A program made the position numbers and the translations under genes. The notes under the pieces were generated by a model, which was not told the DNA's origin, did no database searches, and worked only from the letters and a program-made list of their open reading frames with translations. A stretch of 64,000 bases of DNA, taken from NCBI RefSeq assembly GCF_009870125.1, contig NC_046683.1, positions 58,171,869 through 58,235,868 on the forward strand, written 5' to 3'. Position 1 is the stretch's first letter. Each line of letters starts with the position of its first letter. The DNA is from Drosophila pseudoobscura. Lineage: Eukaryota > Arthropoda > Insecta > Diptera > Drosophilidae. Below, one piece after another: positions 23,243-36,630 of the stretch.

Positions 23243-26200
23243 GGGTATATACATATATACTACCCGTACATCCATATGCGACGATGCGACGACGGAGGAG
23301 GCTTCTTTGTATGCGCAAACAATTGGAGCAGGCGGAAGTTGCATGGCGGCGACGGTTGCCCGCCCGGACAGCCAGAGAGAGAGAGAGGGAGGGGGGGGGG
23401 GGGATGCATGTGCATGTGTGTGCCCCCAAGTCACGTAACAAGGTGCATTCCGTGGAAGGTAAGGGGCAGAAGGGCAGGCCACACTCTGGTCATTCTGGTC
23501 TCGATCTATCAGTCTCTAGTGGACTGGCCTCACCTTCCCCGTAATCTGCCACAGTCACGACTGCAGCATGTTGCACACACACACACGCATACACGCCCCA
23601 TGGTGCACCTTGAAAATGGATTTTGGATTGCTCTTCTTCCACTCTGCCGTACGCCCCTCTGCGAGCCCTACGCGCCTCTTGATTAACTGTCAGTGGCTGA
23701 AAAGTGATTTAATCAAGGGAATGTCCAACATGTGCTCCATATGGAAGACCCAGACAGGGACCCAGAGATCAGAGCCAGAGCCAGAGCCAGAGCCAGAAGC
23801 AGAGCCACAGCCAGAGTTAAAGCCAGACACAGACACAGACCCAGAGACCAGAGACCAGACTCCACTCTGGACAGACCCCCAGACCACATCAATCAAGTTG
23901 GGACTGCTTTTGGGAGGCTGGTGCCTGCTCCCTCAAGAAGCATCCTTCAAGACGCAACTTTTAGTCGAAATCCACTTGCATCTCCGCTGCTGATGTTGCA
24001 CTCAACTCTGCCTCTGCCTGTGCCTGTGCCTCTCTGCGTCAACGTTGCGTCGCCTCGCGTCGCCCATATTTGACATGGCCATAATTACAGTCAGTCGTCG
24101 TCTGTCGCCGTCTCGGACTGCAGCTGGACCTGGAGCATCGTGGATGGTGGGGGGCAGGGGGCATGGTGGCATGGAGGCATGTAGATTGCGAATGGGAAAG
24201 GGCACTGAGTTGCAGCTTGTTTTTGAGCGCGGGTTTTTTTTTTTTTTTTTGTCCAGGTCTCAACGAACGAAAGCAAATGATGGACAGTGGAACAATTTGG
24301 TGGGGAAGCCAAAGGATACAAATCCAAAAATGTATATGGAACTCCTCCAAGAATTCCATTCTGTGTGGGTCCCCTTCCCCGCTGGTAAAAATCCGCGCCT
24401 CTTCGCGACTCCTTTTCCATCAGTTTTCACCCACTGTGCCCGGCTGGTCCCCGCCGCATTCGGGGGCCCATCTGCAAGCAGCCTATCAATTTTTGACGAG
24501 ACAATCTCAGAGTCCAAAAGAGAGGCAGTGGCATGGGGCATGGGGTGGGGGGTGTGGGGTATGGTGCGGAAAAAAATGCAGTCGAAGCAATTGGCTGCCC
24601 GTCGAGGGGTCGCCCGAGAGGTGAGAGCAGGGAATGTGCACGCAGAGGGAGGGGGGGTGTAGGGGGGTGATGGCAGATGATGGGTAGATGGGAAGCACAG
24701 ACGTCTGCGGTCTCTGGTCTCTGGTCTGTGCATAAAATTACGATAAGTGCAGCCGTCGAGGCCACAGACCAGAGGGCAGGGCAGGCCACACCGCCCCCCC
24801 TCCGCCCCTCCCTCCGTCACTGCACAGCAGGAACGGAACTGTTGACTGCTGGGCTTCTTCTGCTGGGCCCCCCCGCCCCCCGTCCACCCTGCATTCTCAC
24901 GAGGAGTGGAGTCATTGTCAACGTCGTCTATCCCGCCTCTACTTTTTCGCCCTGCCTTACATAAGCCTATTTGCTTATTATCCTATTAAATGCCAAACCA
25001 AAAAAAAGAGCGACCCAGCTTATCCTTGGACACCGAAGCGTTTGATACCCTCGATAGTCAGTGATGGTTTCCATGAAAGCTGATGGAAGTAGCTATCCTT
25101 TCGAGGGATCCACTGGGACTACGTTTAGAAATAGGTTTAGGGGGTTTCAAACGGGTATCCTAAGGGGACAGCCATGTATGATGTTTGATCCGATCTGGAC
25201 AGTGTCTTTATGTACAGTCTTTTGAAGGTAACCTCTCTAAAGGGTATTCCAAATGCCAACAGAGAGAGAGAAAGAGACACAGAAGGAGAAGAAGACGGTA
25301 AGAAGACGACACAAAATAACCTGAGAAAAAGTCGAACAAAGCTTAAGAAAAAAGGACACTTGTATTGTACCTTGTGCAAAGAGCGAAGGATACACAAGTG
25401 TCTCATTAAAAGAAATATAGAACCATGGGCCTGGACCCCCCCTCAGTCTCCAGTCCCCGGTCCCCGGTCCCTACGAAGAAGAAGTCCTTAAAGTCAACTT
25501 GAATCCCTAGCATAAGCTGAAAAGAGAGACAGAGACAGACACAGATAGAGAGAGAGAGGGAGAGGGAGAGAGGATGGTAAGGAAGGGGAAGGGCGATTGA
25601 AAGACAGTCGCAACATGAGCGACTTTCAAGGACAACTACACAGACAACAAGTGCCAAAAAAAAAAAGAAGCGAAAGAAAGAGAAAAAGAGAGAAAAAAAG
25701 AAGACGAGAAGAGAATCAACGAAAATGCGCTATTAAGGCAATTTTTTCGGTTGGAATTCACCGACGCTACCGCACGCCCTACCCTACCCTCCCCTACCCT
25801 CCGCACCACACACTCCCCTTCGCTCGTCTCATACCCTTGCCCCTGGACATGATTACAGCGTCTCCTCCAGACAGGGGCGACAGGACGACAGGCGACGCGT
25901 CGCAAAGTGGCTCAATGTCAGACGCAGACACAGACACAGACAGAGGCAGAGGCAGAGACAGAGACAGAGGAGGCACGGACGCAGACAGCGAGACACAGAC
26001 ACCAGAGACGCCTCAAAGTGATTCAAATGCTCACAGACACACACACACACACACACACATGCACACATGCACACATGCACTCATGGGCTCTCTTCTCGTC
26101 GTCCTTCATCGATGCAATACGCAAACAAAGAGCCCAAATGCATGGCACGACAATGTGGCTGAATTGTGCAAGGTAGTCGAACCGTTGTTACCTCTTAAAT

Positions 26201-28425
26201 GTGAAGTTACCGTTGCGTGTGCCACCGCAAAGCCCCTGCTTCCCCTTATTTTTCGTTTGATCATCGATCAATAGTCTGTAATTATAGAATAGAACTCTGA
26301 TTGCATTACACGTCCATCAAAGCGTGCACAATTCCTGGTTTTATTCACACTTCACTCCAGTCAAACTTCCCTTCGCTCTCGCAACGCTCTGCAGGGTATG
26401 CGTTGAACTTGAAAGCTCTCTGTTAAGGCCCAAAAGGGATAGTCGCAGTCTGCTCTCTCTCTCTCTCTCTATCCCTCTGTCTCTTGCTCTCCCTCTTCTC
26501 ATTTCAGACGCATGAAACAAAATACCGAAATTCTATGCGTGACCTTGAAAAGTATTCCTCATCGGCTGCTCCTCTGCTGTTGCTGCTGGCTGCGTCTGCA
26601 GTCGACAACAACAGCAACAACCATAAAGTCTGCGGCTGCTGCTCGGCTCTGCTCTGCTGCTGCTGCTGTATCGGTGGTTGTTTGTGCTGCGCTGTCGTCA
26701 TCGGCTTGGTCGTCGTTGTCGTCGTCGTAGCGTCGTCGTAGCGTCGTCGTTGTTTGCCGATTTTGTTGTTTCTGTCTGCATTTTCCTTGTTGTCTGCTGC
26801 GCTACCCTTGCCAGGAGGCGGCTGTGCATGGCTTTGGCAAAGGCTCGGCTTGGCAGTGTAGTCTCCAGCGGCAGAGGAAAGCGGTAGTTCGCTTTAGGGT
26901 ATTATCTGCGTCGTCTTGGCCTGCGATGCAGTGATTATTTTCCCATTTGTTTTTATTTTTTGGCTTGTACTTTTTTTTTTGTTTGTTGGTTTTTTATGTT
27001 TGAAGTTGGTTTTTGCGCTGCTGCTGCTGCTGTTGTTGTTTGTATTGAACGCGCCACAAAATTGCAAAGGCGACTCCAACTTTGGTTTTTGGTCGTCTGG
27101 TGCCCATCGTCTGTCCGTCTGTTCCTCTCTCCCTCCCCCCCCTGTCTGCGTTTGCTTGCATTTTGACGTCAGACGCCTATTTTTGTTGCTGTGCAATGAA
27201 AAAGGCAGCGACAAGCGACAGAAAGGGAAAACAATAGCAGACTCGGACTTGGGCCCCAAGGTGTGTTAAAAAGAAGGTGTGAGTGTGAGTGTGTGCGTGT
27301 GTGGGAGTGGGGCTTGCGATCTACCGCTGCTCTAACGCCTCTCCTTATCGATTAAAGGGCCCACTGCAGCATCCGTGGCTAGGCGTCTACCCTACCTTCC
27401 ATTGCCATATACCTTGCACAGAGCCAGACCCCGACCCAGACGACATGCAAAAGAGACGAGAGGAAGAAGAAGAGCGAGTCGAAAGACTGAGAGCGGGAGC
27501 GGCAGAGAGGGAAGAGAGAAGCTTTTGCAGTGTGTGGATCGTGTAATTGCATTCGCCTGCAATCAATTGATAAACGTTCTCTTCGTGCTTTCCTCTCCTC
27601 TCTCTGCTCGCCGCTCGACGCTCTCTGCTGAGAGACATTCCATTATGCTTAATAAATTTCCAGAGAAGGTAGTTGTTATTCTAATTGGCCGCCGATTAAG
27701 AGTTATGAATTAAATGCCACAAAAACGAAAAGAGCAAAGGGCGGAGGAGAAGGAGGAGGTGGTGGTGGTGGAGGGGGGGCCAACCTGTTTTTCTTTCGCT
27801 TTGTTTCTGCCCTCAAGGCTGTCCTTGAGGGAGCGTCGAGACGTCGAGACGTTGCGCATGCCCAGTAGCCGATGATGAGGCTGAAAGCTGACGATGTGGA
27901 CGATGATGATGATGATGTGGCTGTTGCTGTGGCTGTGGATGATGATTGGGCTGCCGTTTTGTTGTGGTGCTACTGGTGGTGCCCCTGTCTGGGGCAGCTT
28001 GTTTATAATTAGCATCTTGCTCGATTGCCCGCCGTCCCTCTCTCTCTCTCTGTCTCTCTGTCTCTCCCTCTGATTTATAGCACCCGGCAACAGGATATGG
28101 TAGATATTGAGAGGTGCAGCTTCCCGAAAAAAGAAAATAAAAACATCCTGTGCAAGCTGTACAAGCTTTCAAATTGCCTTCTGTTCTTGTGGCTCCACAT
28201 GTTGCACGTTGCATAAATCCACATAAATTTCAATGTAATCACATACTCGAGACGAGCTCTCCCGCTCCCCCTCCCTCTCTCGGCTTCCTGTTGCTTCCTG
28301 TCGAGAGAGAAGCATAGAAAAATATCCCTTGAAGACAGAGCGGTTCCACATGCCAGCGGCCCGGCTCTCAAAAGTAGGCAACTCTGCACCGAATGCGATT
28401 CTGTCCGTTGCAAGTGGCACCCCAT

Positions 28426-28442
28426 CCCCCCCCCCCCCCCCC
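28426..28442. repeat. Poly-C run
   Basis: Seventeen consecutive C. Comparable runs occur at 2877-2895, 29364-29385 and 58006-58022, and a 15-base G run at about 63868-63882. Confidence 0.8.
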
Positions 28443-29363
28443 ACCACCCCAAAAAAAACACTTTTCAATGCCAAGTGCCAGACAGAAAGACAGACAGCAG
28501 AGGTGTGGGGGATCGCCAGAGCAGGGGGCCGGCTGCGGCTGGGACCGGGACGGGGATAAATGGTTGGTCCAGCCGTTGGGGCCAGTGTTTGGGGTTGGAT
28601 AACCGTCTGGGCCTAAAGGTGGAATACACTTCAAACCATTTGTTGTTGGGAGGGTACCTTTTTTTTTTTTTTTGAAAAATTTGATTTGGAAAATGTGTCT
28701 GGCATTTTTTTGTGTGTGTGTGTGTGTTCTGTGGCATGTATTTTCCGAAGGGATAGGTTGAAGGTCGTGCCGTGCGGCGGCAGCAAATTAATCATGATAT
28801 TAACTACCCTTTCAGGGATGCGATGCGACGCGATGTGGGGGTTGCTTCCAGGAAGGGGGGGAGGGGGGGTCTGAATCATTGACGAACTTGAAATGAATTG
28901 AGTTTTAAGTGTTGCCGTTGCCGTTGCCCCACACACAGTAGATGTTCTGCGAGGGTTGCCATGTGTTTAATAGCCAGCTAATTATCCTGTGGTGTGGCAC
29001 AAGGAGAGTTGCAGGTGGCAGGGTGAGGGAGAGGAAGAGGGAGAGGAGGAGTGTCTGTCTGAGAGTGCACATTTCGAGCCGTCTCGCTGATTGACTGAGA
29101 CTCGAATCAGAGCTGCTGATTACACGCAATAATACAAAGCAGCGACAAGAGAAATCTCAGCCTCGATGGCCGAAGCATTGCATGCCCTACCCTTGCCACA
29201 TGCCCCGTGCTTTGATCGAAAACCCAAGCAGATCCCGCCAGTCGTGGGGCTCCCCAATGCCAAAGGGTATTCCAAACACAAAAGGAAAGTAAAACACAGG
29301 ACAGACAGTGAGGGGCCGGGCTAGGGAGCTGGCGGAGATGGGAGAAGCCAGACAGTCGGTAGT

Positions 29364-29385
29364 CCCCCCCCCCCCCCCCCCCCCC
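29364..29385. repeat. Poly-C run, 22 bases
   Basis: The longest homopolymer C run in the window. Confidence 0.8.
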
Positions 29386-32300
29386 TCTTGTTCTGCCCCC
29401 CGTTCTACGCCAAAAATGTGTCTGGCGGCTGTGGCTGTCGAACTGCAAGCAGAATTGAGAGACTACAAAACGCATGAAATGTTTCACCGCCCACACGACG
29501 CACACACACACTGCCAGAGGGGACTGAAAGACAGAGAGAGAGGGAGAGGGGGAGAGAGAGAGAGGCGTAGAGTGTCGTCGCATGATGTGCATCTAGCTCC
29601 ATCTCGCTCGCACCTGCGCTCGTTGCGCCTTTGTGCAGGCAACGGAAAATAAAGTTTTATGACTTTGAATGTCGTCGAAGGCAAGGAGTGGAGGGGAGCA
29701 GAGGGGAGGGGAGGGAAGCAGAGTGGAGTGGAGGCTGCGGGGCGGAACGTCTGACGGGGATGTCTGCACCGGCGACGGTGACGGCGACGGCGACGGCGTC
29801 TATTATTGCCGATTTTGCATTGTTGTAGTTGTTGTTGGTGTCTGTTGTTTGTTGTTGGGTGGCACTTGAGCAGTGGCCGCCTCCGCGCACAGTGGGCTGA
29901 ATCGGAGTTGAATTTAGAGCAGATAGTTGGCGGGTTTGTCCTCCTTTAAGCCGTTTCTGGTTGTCTGGATGGGTGTGCCCTACGTGGTTTTGGGTGTTCA
30001 GTGGTTCCCCAAATGAACTGGTTCTTTTGGTATATCATAGGCAAAAACTGATCTACTTTCTACAAAACAAATATTGAAGTTTGGAGAACTTTTGAGGCCC
30101 GAAAATAGTTCTTGGAAACCCGCAAAGCATGAAATATTTCATATCATGGACAGAGTTCTATCTCCTCTCCTGCGATCCTCTTTCTGCTCTTCCGGAGCTC
30201 TCCACCTGGTGGGGCACAACCATTATCACGTGTGTAAGTCTCACTGGCGCACTCTAGCGGCCACACACACACACACTCGTAAATTTAGACGGTGGCGACG
30301 ACAATCGAAAATGCCGCAGGCCACTCAAAAACCAACCAAAATGCAAAAAAAAAAAGGAAAGAGGAGACGGAGAGGGGGTGAGGGAGAGAGGGGAGAGGGG
30401 GACTGACAAACAAAGTCCCGAACGAAGGCGTTGCGAAACTTTGGCGCGTCATTCAGCCTCATTCTCGCTCATTCCTACTCAATCCACAGTCAGTCGCAAA
30501 TATTGCACCCTCGAGCCAATGCACACACACACACAAACACACACACACACACACACACATATACATACTTGCAGACAGCGTGAGAGGTAGAGCGACATAG
30601 AAACATAGACAGAGACACATAAAGTCTCACATTTATAGCCCGAAAATGAAGTGAAGCGTAAGCTGAAATGCACTCCCACTCGGCACTCGGCACTGGCACT
30701 CGCACTCCTCTCCACCCCTCTCTCTCTCGCCCGCCCGCCCGCCTCTGCCGCCCTTTGCCGAACTGCCGCGCGCGCCCCTTGGACTCTGTCTGGCTCAAAG
30801 TCTGCCACTTGGCGGCGCTGTTGCATGGGTGTGCGATTCGTGTGTGTGTGTGTGTGTGTGTGCTTAACCTTGAAAAACGAACGAGTCGTCCAGTCGGGCC
30901 AAACTCTACCTCACTCCATCCCTCTCCCTCTCGCTCTCGCCCTCTCTCTGTCGCTCTTTCTTTCCCTGATGGGAGTTGACAGGCCGGCGACGATTTTCAT
31001 CCTATTGCTCTCCCCTTCTATCGCCCCCTCTCGCTCAGACTTGCGAAATATACTTTTTCGTTTTTCGTTTTTCCTTTTGCTTTTGTTTTTCTTCTTCTTT
31101 AAAGCAGCAGCAGCGGCGGCGGCGGCGGCAGCGGCGGCAGAAGCTGTGGCAGCGGGGCAGAACTTTTCGGAATTGAATTCAATAATTTTTGTGGGAGAGC
31201 AGCCGAAGGAGCAGGCGAAACAGAAGGAAGAAGAACTGACTTTTGCACCCCTTTTAACGCTTTGCCTTGAAGGTCTGGCCAGCCAGACAGCCAGCCAGTC
31301 CGTGGAGGCGGAGAGGGGGGAGGGGGGGCGTCCTAAAGGGTTCGGCTCTGATTGAGAAATACTTTGCGGGAAAGACAGGGGCGGGAGAGCTGGCCCTTGG
31401 GCCAAGTTAAAATGAATTACAAACACTTTTTGTTTGTCGTTTGCTTACGGGAGGATTGATGTTCCAGGAAAATGAAAATGTCAAAGTTGAATTTGTGGCT
31501 ACAAGCGAACATTTTCATCGTGATTATTCATTATTGCCACCACGATGAGTGTTATTCGAGCCAGGCCCACTAGAAGAGAGTGCCCCAGATGTTGCACAAG
31601 GAACAAGGACGCGTTTTTCCCCTATAGATACCATGGAACCACTAATAAGAACTGAAGAAAGGGTTGTCCCACATCCCATGATCAGAGAGCAGGTGGTGGA
31701 GTTGTTTTCAAAGTGTGGGCGTGAATGGGGGGTGGGTGGGGCATCCCCCTAGTTATCCTTCTTACAAGCCCACCCCCACCCACTACTCCTTTATCTTCTT
31801 TCTCCCTCTACCGCCGTTACGCGGCTTTATTTATGAGTGTGTCTGCTCTCTGACAGCTAGTCGCCGCCGCCGCCGCCATCGCCGCTGCAGCTGCAGCTGC
31901 ATTGGTGGACCTCTCCATCTGCCTCGACCCATCCCCAAGCCCACATCTCCCAGACGACTCCTGTGTCCAGGTCTGGCCGTCAACTTCATTCTCTCTTCTC
32001 TTCTGCTGTCAACGTCAGCGTCGTCGCGCTGTCGCTGCTGCTCGCCAAATGCATCAATAATGCTGCCGCTGCCACTGCCACTGCCACTGCCGCTGCCACT
32101 GCTGCTGCAATTGTTGTCTGGCTTGAGAGTGGGAGACAGCAATGGAAGGTGGAGGGGGGAGGTACAGGGGGGCAGGGGGCAGTGACGGGTCCATCTGCTG
32201 GGGTTTCGCCGATGCCGATGCCGCCGCCGCCGCCGTTCGAAATTAATGAAAACTAATGCGACACTGAGAAATTGATGATTGCCGGCGTCGTCTGCAGAGA

Positions 32301-35300
32301 ACGACGGACCACAGCGCCCCTTCCTTCCCCTCCCTTCTCTCTATAGTCACCTCAAAGCAGTCCCCCCCCTCCCTGTGCACTCTGTGCCTCCCTTTTGGGG
32401 TCGAGACATTAAAAATGACTGCGACTGTGGCTGCGTCGGCGTCTCTGTCTCTGTCTCTGTCTGTTGCTGCCCCATGCCCCGTCCATGCACTTTGGATCAC
32501 TTTTGGGGGCAACAAAAGGGACCAGACGGTCTGCACCAGAGGGGCAGTGGCAGGGGCTTGTCCAGGGGCCTGGGGGGGGGGGGGCAGACAGTGCGGAGAC
32601 TGATTGATGCCGTCAAATAAAAGTTTCCGTCTGCGAAATGGCAGGCGGCAGCGACGGATCAACCCGGAGAAGGAACAGTGTCTGGGACTGTACTTGATGA
32701 TAATGGAAAAAGCACCCTGTACGGAAGAAATGGGGGAGAGGGGGAAGATCAACTAAGAATCGCAGTCAATGGATGAAATGAAACCCATGCCCATGATGGG
32801 CCATTCCATTCCATTGCTAATCCCTCTATGGGAGGGTTCCTTCGACTACTGAAGCATGAAAAGCCTTGGAAATCCATCAGTCCAGCATTGTTTTCCAGGA
32901 AACCAGGAAATGAACCTGAGATACCCATTATTGTCCACTATTTTCCTGCACAAGTAGGGGTTTCTCCAGAATACCCGGAATCCGAACAGTTTCTTGGGTA
33001 TCCCCCGATACCCGCGACATCGAGGACCCCCTTCCCAGGATTCCTGTCCGGCAGCCAGCGCTTGGGAGATGTTTGCTCTGCTCTGTGCCTCCACTCGGTG
33101 ACGTAACTGTTGCTGCAGCCCCGCGATACGACGACTCTAATTTCACCCTTTGCTCACCTGCTGCCCCTTCGGCACCCCGCCACCCCCCGTCGCTCTCCTC
33201 GCTCTCACCTGTCTGCCTTTTGTGGGCCACAATTATTTTGCGAGCAGCGGAAAATTGAGTGCGCGCCTATTCATCGGATGACTCGACGCCGCGGCTCCGC
33301 CCCCCCGCTCCCCGCCGCTCCTCTGCCGCATCTGCCACTTCCGACACAGTTGCCGCCGCCGTCGCCGCCACCGCCACCGCCGCCGCTGCGCTTTTTATTT
33401 GACTTATGACGAGACTTTGTTCCCTATCGTATCTTTTTTTTTTTATGTATTTTTATTATTTCGCGACTGCCTCTAGGTGGCACGGCAAAGGGGGTTACAG
33501 GCAGACAGACAGACAGACAGACAGACAGAATGACTGACTGAGTGAGTGGTGAAACGGTGACGGGGAAGGGTATGGGGAAGGGGATGGGGATGGGAATGGG
33601 GAAGGGGCGGACGGACCTGTGTTTGCCCTGGCCCGTTGTCTCGCTTAACTTTTTTATTGCCAGACGAAGCGCAAACATTTGCGAGTATTAATTAACGCTT
33701 TGTTGAAGTTTGCGCTTCGATGTCGCCACAGAGAGCACCCAGCAGCCAGCAGACAGCAGTCACAGTTCCAGACCCACTTTCAGACCCACTTTTCAGACGT
33801 AGATCCCCAGATTCCCAGACATCTACGTAGACCCCTAGACGTAGACGTAGACGTAGACGTTGACGCAGACCCTGATGCTGACGCTGACGCCGACGCTCAC
33901 GCAGAGACTTTTTGTCCAATGTAATGGTAGGCAAATATTACGTAGCCGAACCGTTTGCCAACCCAAAAACCAAAACCAAAACCAAACCGAACCGAACCTA
34001 ACCGAACTGCTGCTAATATATTCATACCGCTTGTTTCCAGAGGGTGTCTCTCTCTCTCGCTCTCTCTCGCACAGATTCCTATTCCGATTCAGATTGAGAT
34101 GCAGATTCGTTATTCGTGGCATGAGGTTCTTGTCGTCGCTGTCGCTGTCGCTGTCGCCGTAGCTGTACTCTGAGCTGCTACTCACTCAATTATTCAGGCA
34201 TAATAAGCAAATTGTTTTAATATGCATAAATATCTTGTACGCCATTTGGCAAACAAGTCAGAAAACTGCCAGACAAGCTGGCAGACAGACAGACAGACGT
34301 ACATAGCACGGGAGGGGGGGTTGTGGGGGATTGGGGGGGGAAACGACAGGTAGGGCGAACAACAGGCGACTGCATAATGCCCATGGGATATACAAAAGGT
34401 GTGCTCTCTCCCGCACATACATATATTTAACCTTCAAGATCCGCAGACTAAATATCCCGGCAAACATTTCACAGCCAGCCGACAGCCGACAGCCGCCAGC
34501 CGGCAGCCGCCTGCCAGTTGCCAAAACAGGATACGGCCAAGACGACCTTTAGGAATACCCTACTAGAAACAGCCATCGGCAGCAAGGGCTGGTCCATGTC
34601 TGGCCTCTGACTTTGAGACGAATATTCATCAATATTTGTTCTTTTTCTTTTTCAACTATTTTTGGTCATTCTTTTTACTAAACTTTCTACTGAATGGATG
34701 ATATCTGTATCCTATAGATTGAGGTGCATTTCCCTTCGCAATTGGCATCCTTAAATGTCTGATGGTACTCGAGTATCCCGTCGTAATCCTTGGGCTTGGT
34801 AGCGTGACTGAAATCTACCTTATTTTCCATGGAATTTCCACAAAATTACGTTGCATGGGGAAACTCCTGCCGCCTGCCGCCTGCCACCTGCCCCCCCGCC
34901 GTCTCCGTTGTCTCCCCTGTCCCCGCTGTCTGTGTGTGCGTTGCGGCGTCGGCATTTGGGGCAGGCCCAGACATATCGGGAGCGGGGTGGTGAGGGGATT
35001 AACAGTGGGCGCTATTGTGTGGGTGGCACAATAATATAAAAGCTTAGGCCACAAAATCGGCAGACAACTAACTACGCATCAAGCGAGGGATGACGACGCA
35101 GGATATGCGCTTAAGCAGAAAGCTGTGCGAAGGGGAGGGGGTGCTGTGTAGGGCTGTGGGGGGAGGACAAGCTCGCAGCTCGTCGTCGTCGTCGGAGGGT
35201 CCATACAATGCGGAAAGCAGTGGGAAAATGGTGCAAAAGGTGCTGGAGAAAAGGTGCCTGCCGCAGCCCCCTCCCCCCCCCACACACACACATACAATGC

Positions 35301-35408
35301 CTCTCAAGGACACACAGTGCTGTAGATATGTATGCGGCCTACGCATATTTGAAGAGCGCTTTCCCAACGCCCTCTTCCCCTCCTCCCCAGCCGACGCGTC
35401 GGTGGTGG

Positions 35409-35420
35409 CGTATACGTAAT
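35409..35420 (+). repeat. Dispersed 12-mer CGTATACGTAAT, copy 3
   Basis: Exact copy followed by ATGAGG. It shares a further AT with the copy at 17680. An isolated AAGCAGTG lies about 190 bp upstream, at 35215. Confidence 0.4.
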
Positions 35421-35957
35421 ATGAGGCATACGCAACGTTTGCCCTCCGTTTTCCGCTCTTCCCCGATGATGATGATGACGTGCGAATGTTGGATGTTCAG
35501 GAGCTGGCTCCCCTGTATCTCTGAGGCTCAGAACTCGTTGAAAGTTATGCTGCCCGAAAAAAAAAACAGAAAGAAGAAAGAAGAGAAATGCGTGTTCTCG
35601 CCTCCTAAGCAAATACCACGTGCTGCTCCCCTACGCACAGCTAAAAGGATCCTAGATATGCGTATAATGTATATCCCTTCATCCTCATGAGTGCGTGTCC
35701 TGCTCTCTGTGTCTGTGTATTCTAAGCTTTTGCTATTTATTTTAATATTCCCCCAAATACGGACTACGGACTACGGACTGCGGAATACGGACTGCGGACT
35801 ACGGGGGAGAATAAATGTACGAGCATATGACAAAATAAGAAATGTGTTTGATGACAGCTTTCGACATTTATGCGCATTTATGCTAAACTGTTTGATTTCA
35901 ATTTGCTAAGCGCTTTTCTTTTCTCGTCTCGTCTCCTCCTCTCCTCCTTCCTTCCAG

Positions 35958-36089
35958 AGAACTCTGGGCAACTTGAAGAAGTTTTTGCTGCTTGAAAAGT
36001 TTTCAACATTATTTGTTTTGGCGCTAGAAATGTCCACAGACGTCGCAAATGCAGATACAGATGCTTTCGAGGATACAATTAAGTTTTGA
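35958..36089 (+). CDS. Candidate terminal exon or small coding exon
   Basis: A pyrimidine-rich acceptor (TCCTTCCTTCCAG, AG at 35956-35957) is followed by a 44-codon open frame ending at TGA 36087-36089. It includes RTLGNLKKFLLLEKFSTLF and the ATG-led end MSTDVANADTDAFEDTIKF. Composition is normal and there is no simple sequence. About 60 bp later a dense CGATA cluster begins, so the exon would abut a boundary or promoter element. No poly(A) signal is evident right after the stop. Minus-strand frames overlap it (lysine- and arginine-rich), and I prefer the plus strand because of the acceptor. The family is unrecognised. Confidence 0.2.
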   Translation, partial: RTLGNLKKFLLLEKFSTLFVLALEMSTDVANADTDAFEDTIKF

Positions 36090-36119
36090 CCTGGGGATAT
36101 TGATTCGAGCAATGCTTAA

Positions 36120-36630
36120 ATGCGGAAAAGAATGACCAATCGTTCGATAATTATCGATAGATACAAATATCTGTACGTTTTAATCGCGGCTGTGGGCTTA
36201 CTCTGAAACTTACAATCGATAGACAATTATTTCCTCAAGCGATAGTCGATAACTGAATGTTTAGACATTAAGAGAAATTATAATTTGAGTTTGATTAATT
36301 TGAATAACGAGTTTCAAACAAATCCGATAAAGTTTTCATATAAGTTTCGACCAAATTGATTTTTTGAGGTTAGGAAAAAAAAACCTGACGGGATGGAGCA
36401 TTTCTGACCTTGGATTCGTGTTCAGGGCCCCAAAATACATAGGGATAATCTGCTGAGCCGCGCACGACACTTTTTTTTTGTGGGGCTGTGTTATCGGTCG
36501 ATAACCGATAGCCAATGTCGATAGCTGATGGCGATTTGAACTAGTTTTCAAAAAAATCGTTGATTTATTGAGATATCTATGTAAATTGCTATCGATAACT
36601 AATAGAAATATATCGAATTTGTATTCTATC
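36120..36630. promoter_or_regulatory. CGATA/TATCGATA cluster (BEAF-32/DREF-like)
   Basis: Perfect TATCGATA palindromes lie at 36152-36159 and 36590-36597, with many further CGATA/TATCG words between (about 36145-36250 and 36490-36630, including a GGTCGATAACCGATAG stretch). By established fly biology, TATCGATA is the DRE bound by DREF, and clustered CGATA is the BEAF-32 insulator/promoter signature. The intervening 36255-36480 is AT-rich with no recognised feature. It may be a domain boundary or housekeeping-type promoter. No gene with a convincing start was found beside it. Confidence 0.45.

Larger units (their letters stand above)
23243..35214. other. Gene-poor DNA rich in simple sequence
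   Basis: I found no supportable gene. Contents include AC tracts (26037-26059, 30537-30559), a TG tract (30841-30862), C runs (28426-28442, 29364-29385), GA/CT tracts (near 26454), a GACGTA array (about 33838-33862), a CAGA array (33502-33529), and CTG/GCC-type trinucleotides near 26640, 31100 and 31865. The long frames with runs of Ser-Leu, His-Thr or Cys are translations of these tracts. AGGGTATTCC occurs at 25241 and 29264, and reversed at 34552. Confidence 0.5.

Noticed and set aside
22694..23482. 262-codon minus-strand frame
   Set aside because: Built from CT, CA and CAG microsatellites; no conserved motif.
26484..26741. 85-codon Cys/Val-rich frame after a strong pyrimidine tract and AG
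   Set aside because: The Cys and Val runs come from CTG and GTC repeats, and the antisense frame is equally open; strand and coding status cannot be decided.
30651..31355. 234-codon plus-strand frame with Ala run and KEEELTFAPLL segment
   Set aside because: The first half is CT-repeat leucine/serine and the Ala run is GCG/GCA repeat. The last 50 residues look better, but antisense is also open and no confident splice site was found.
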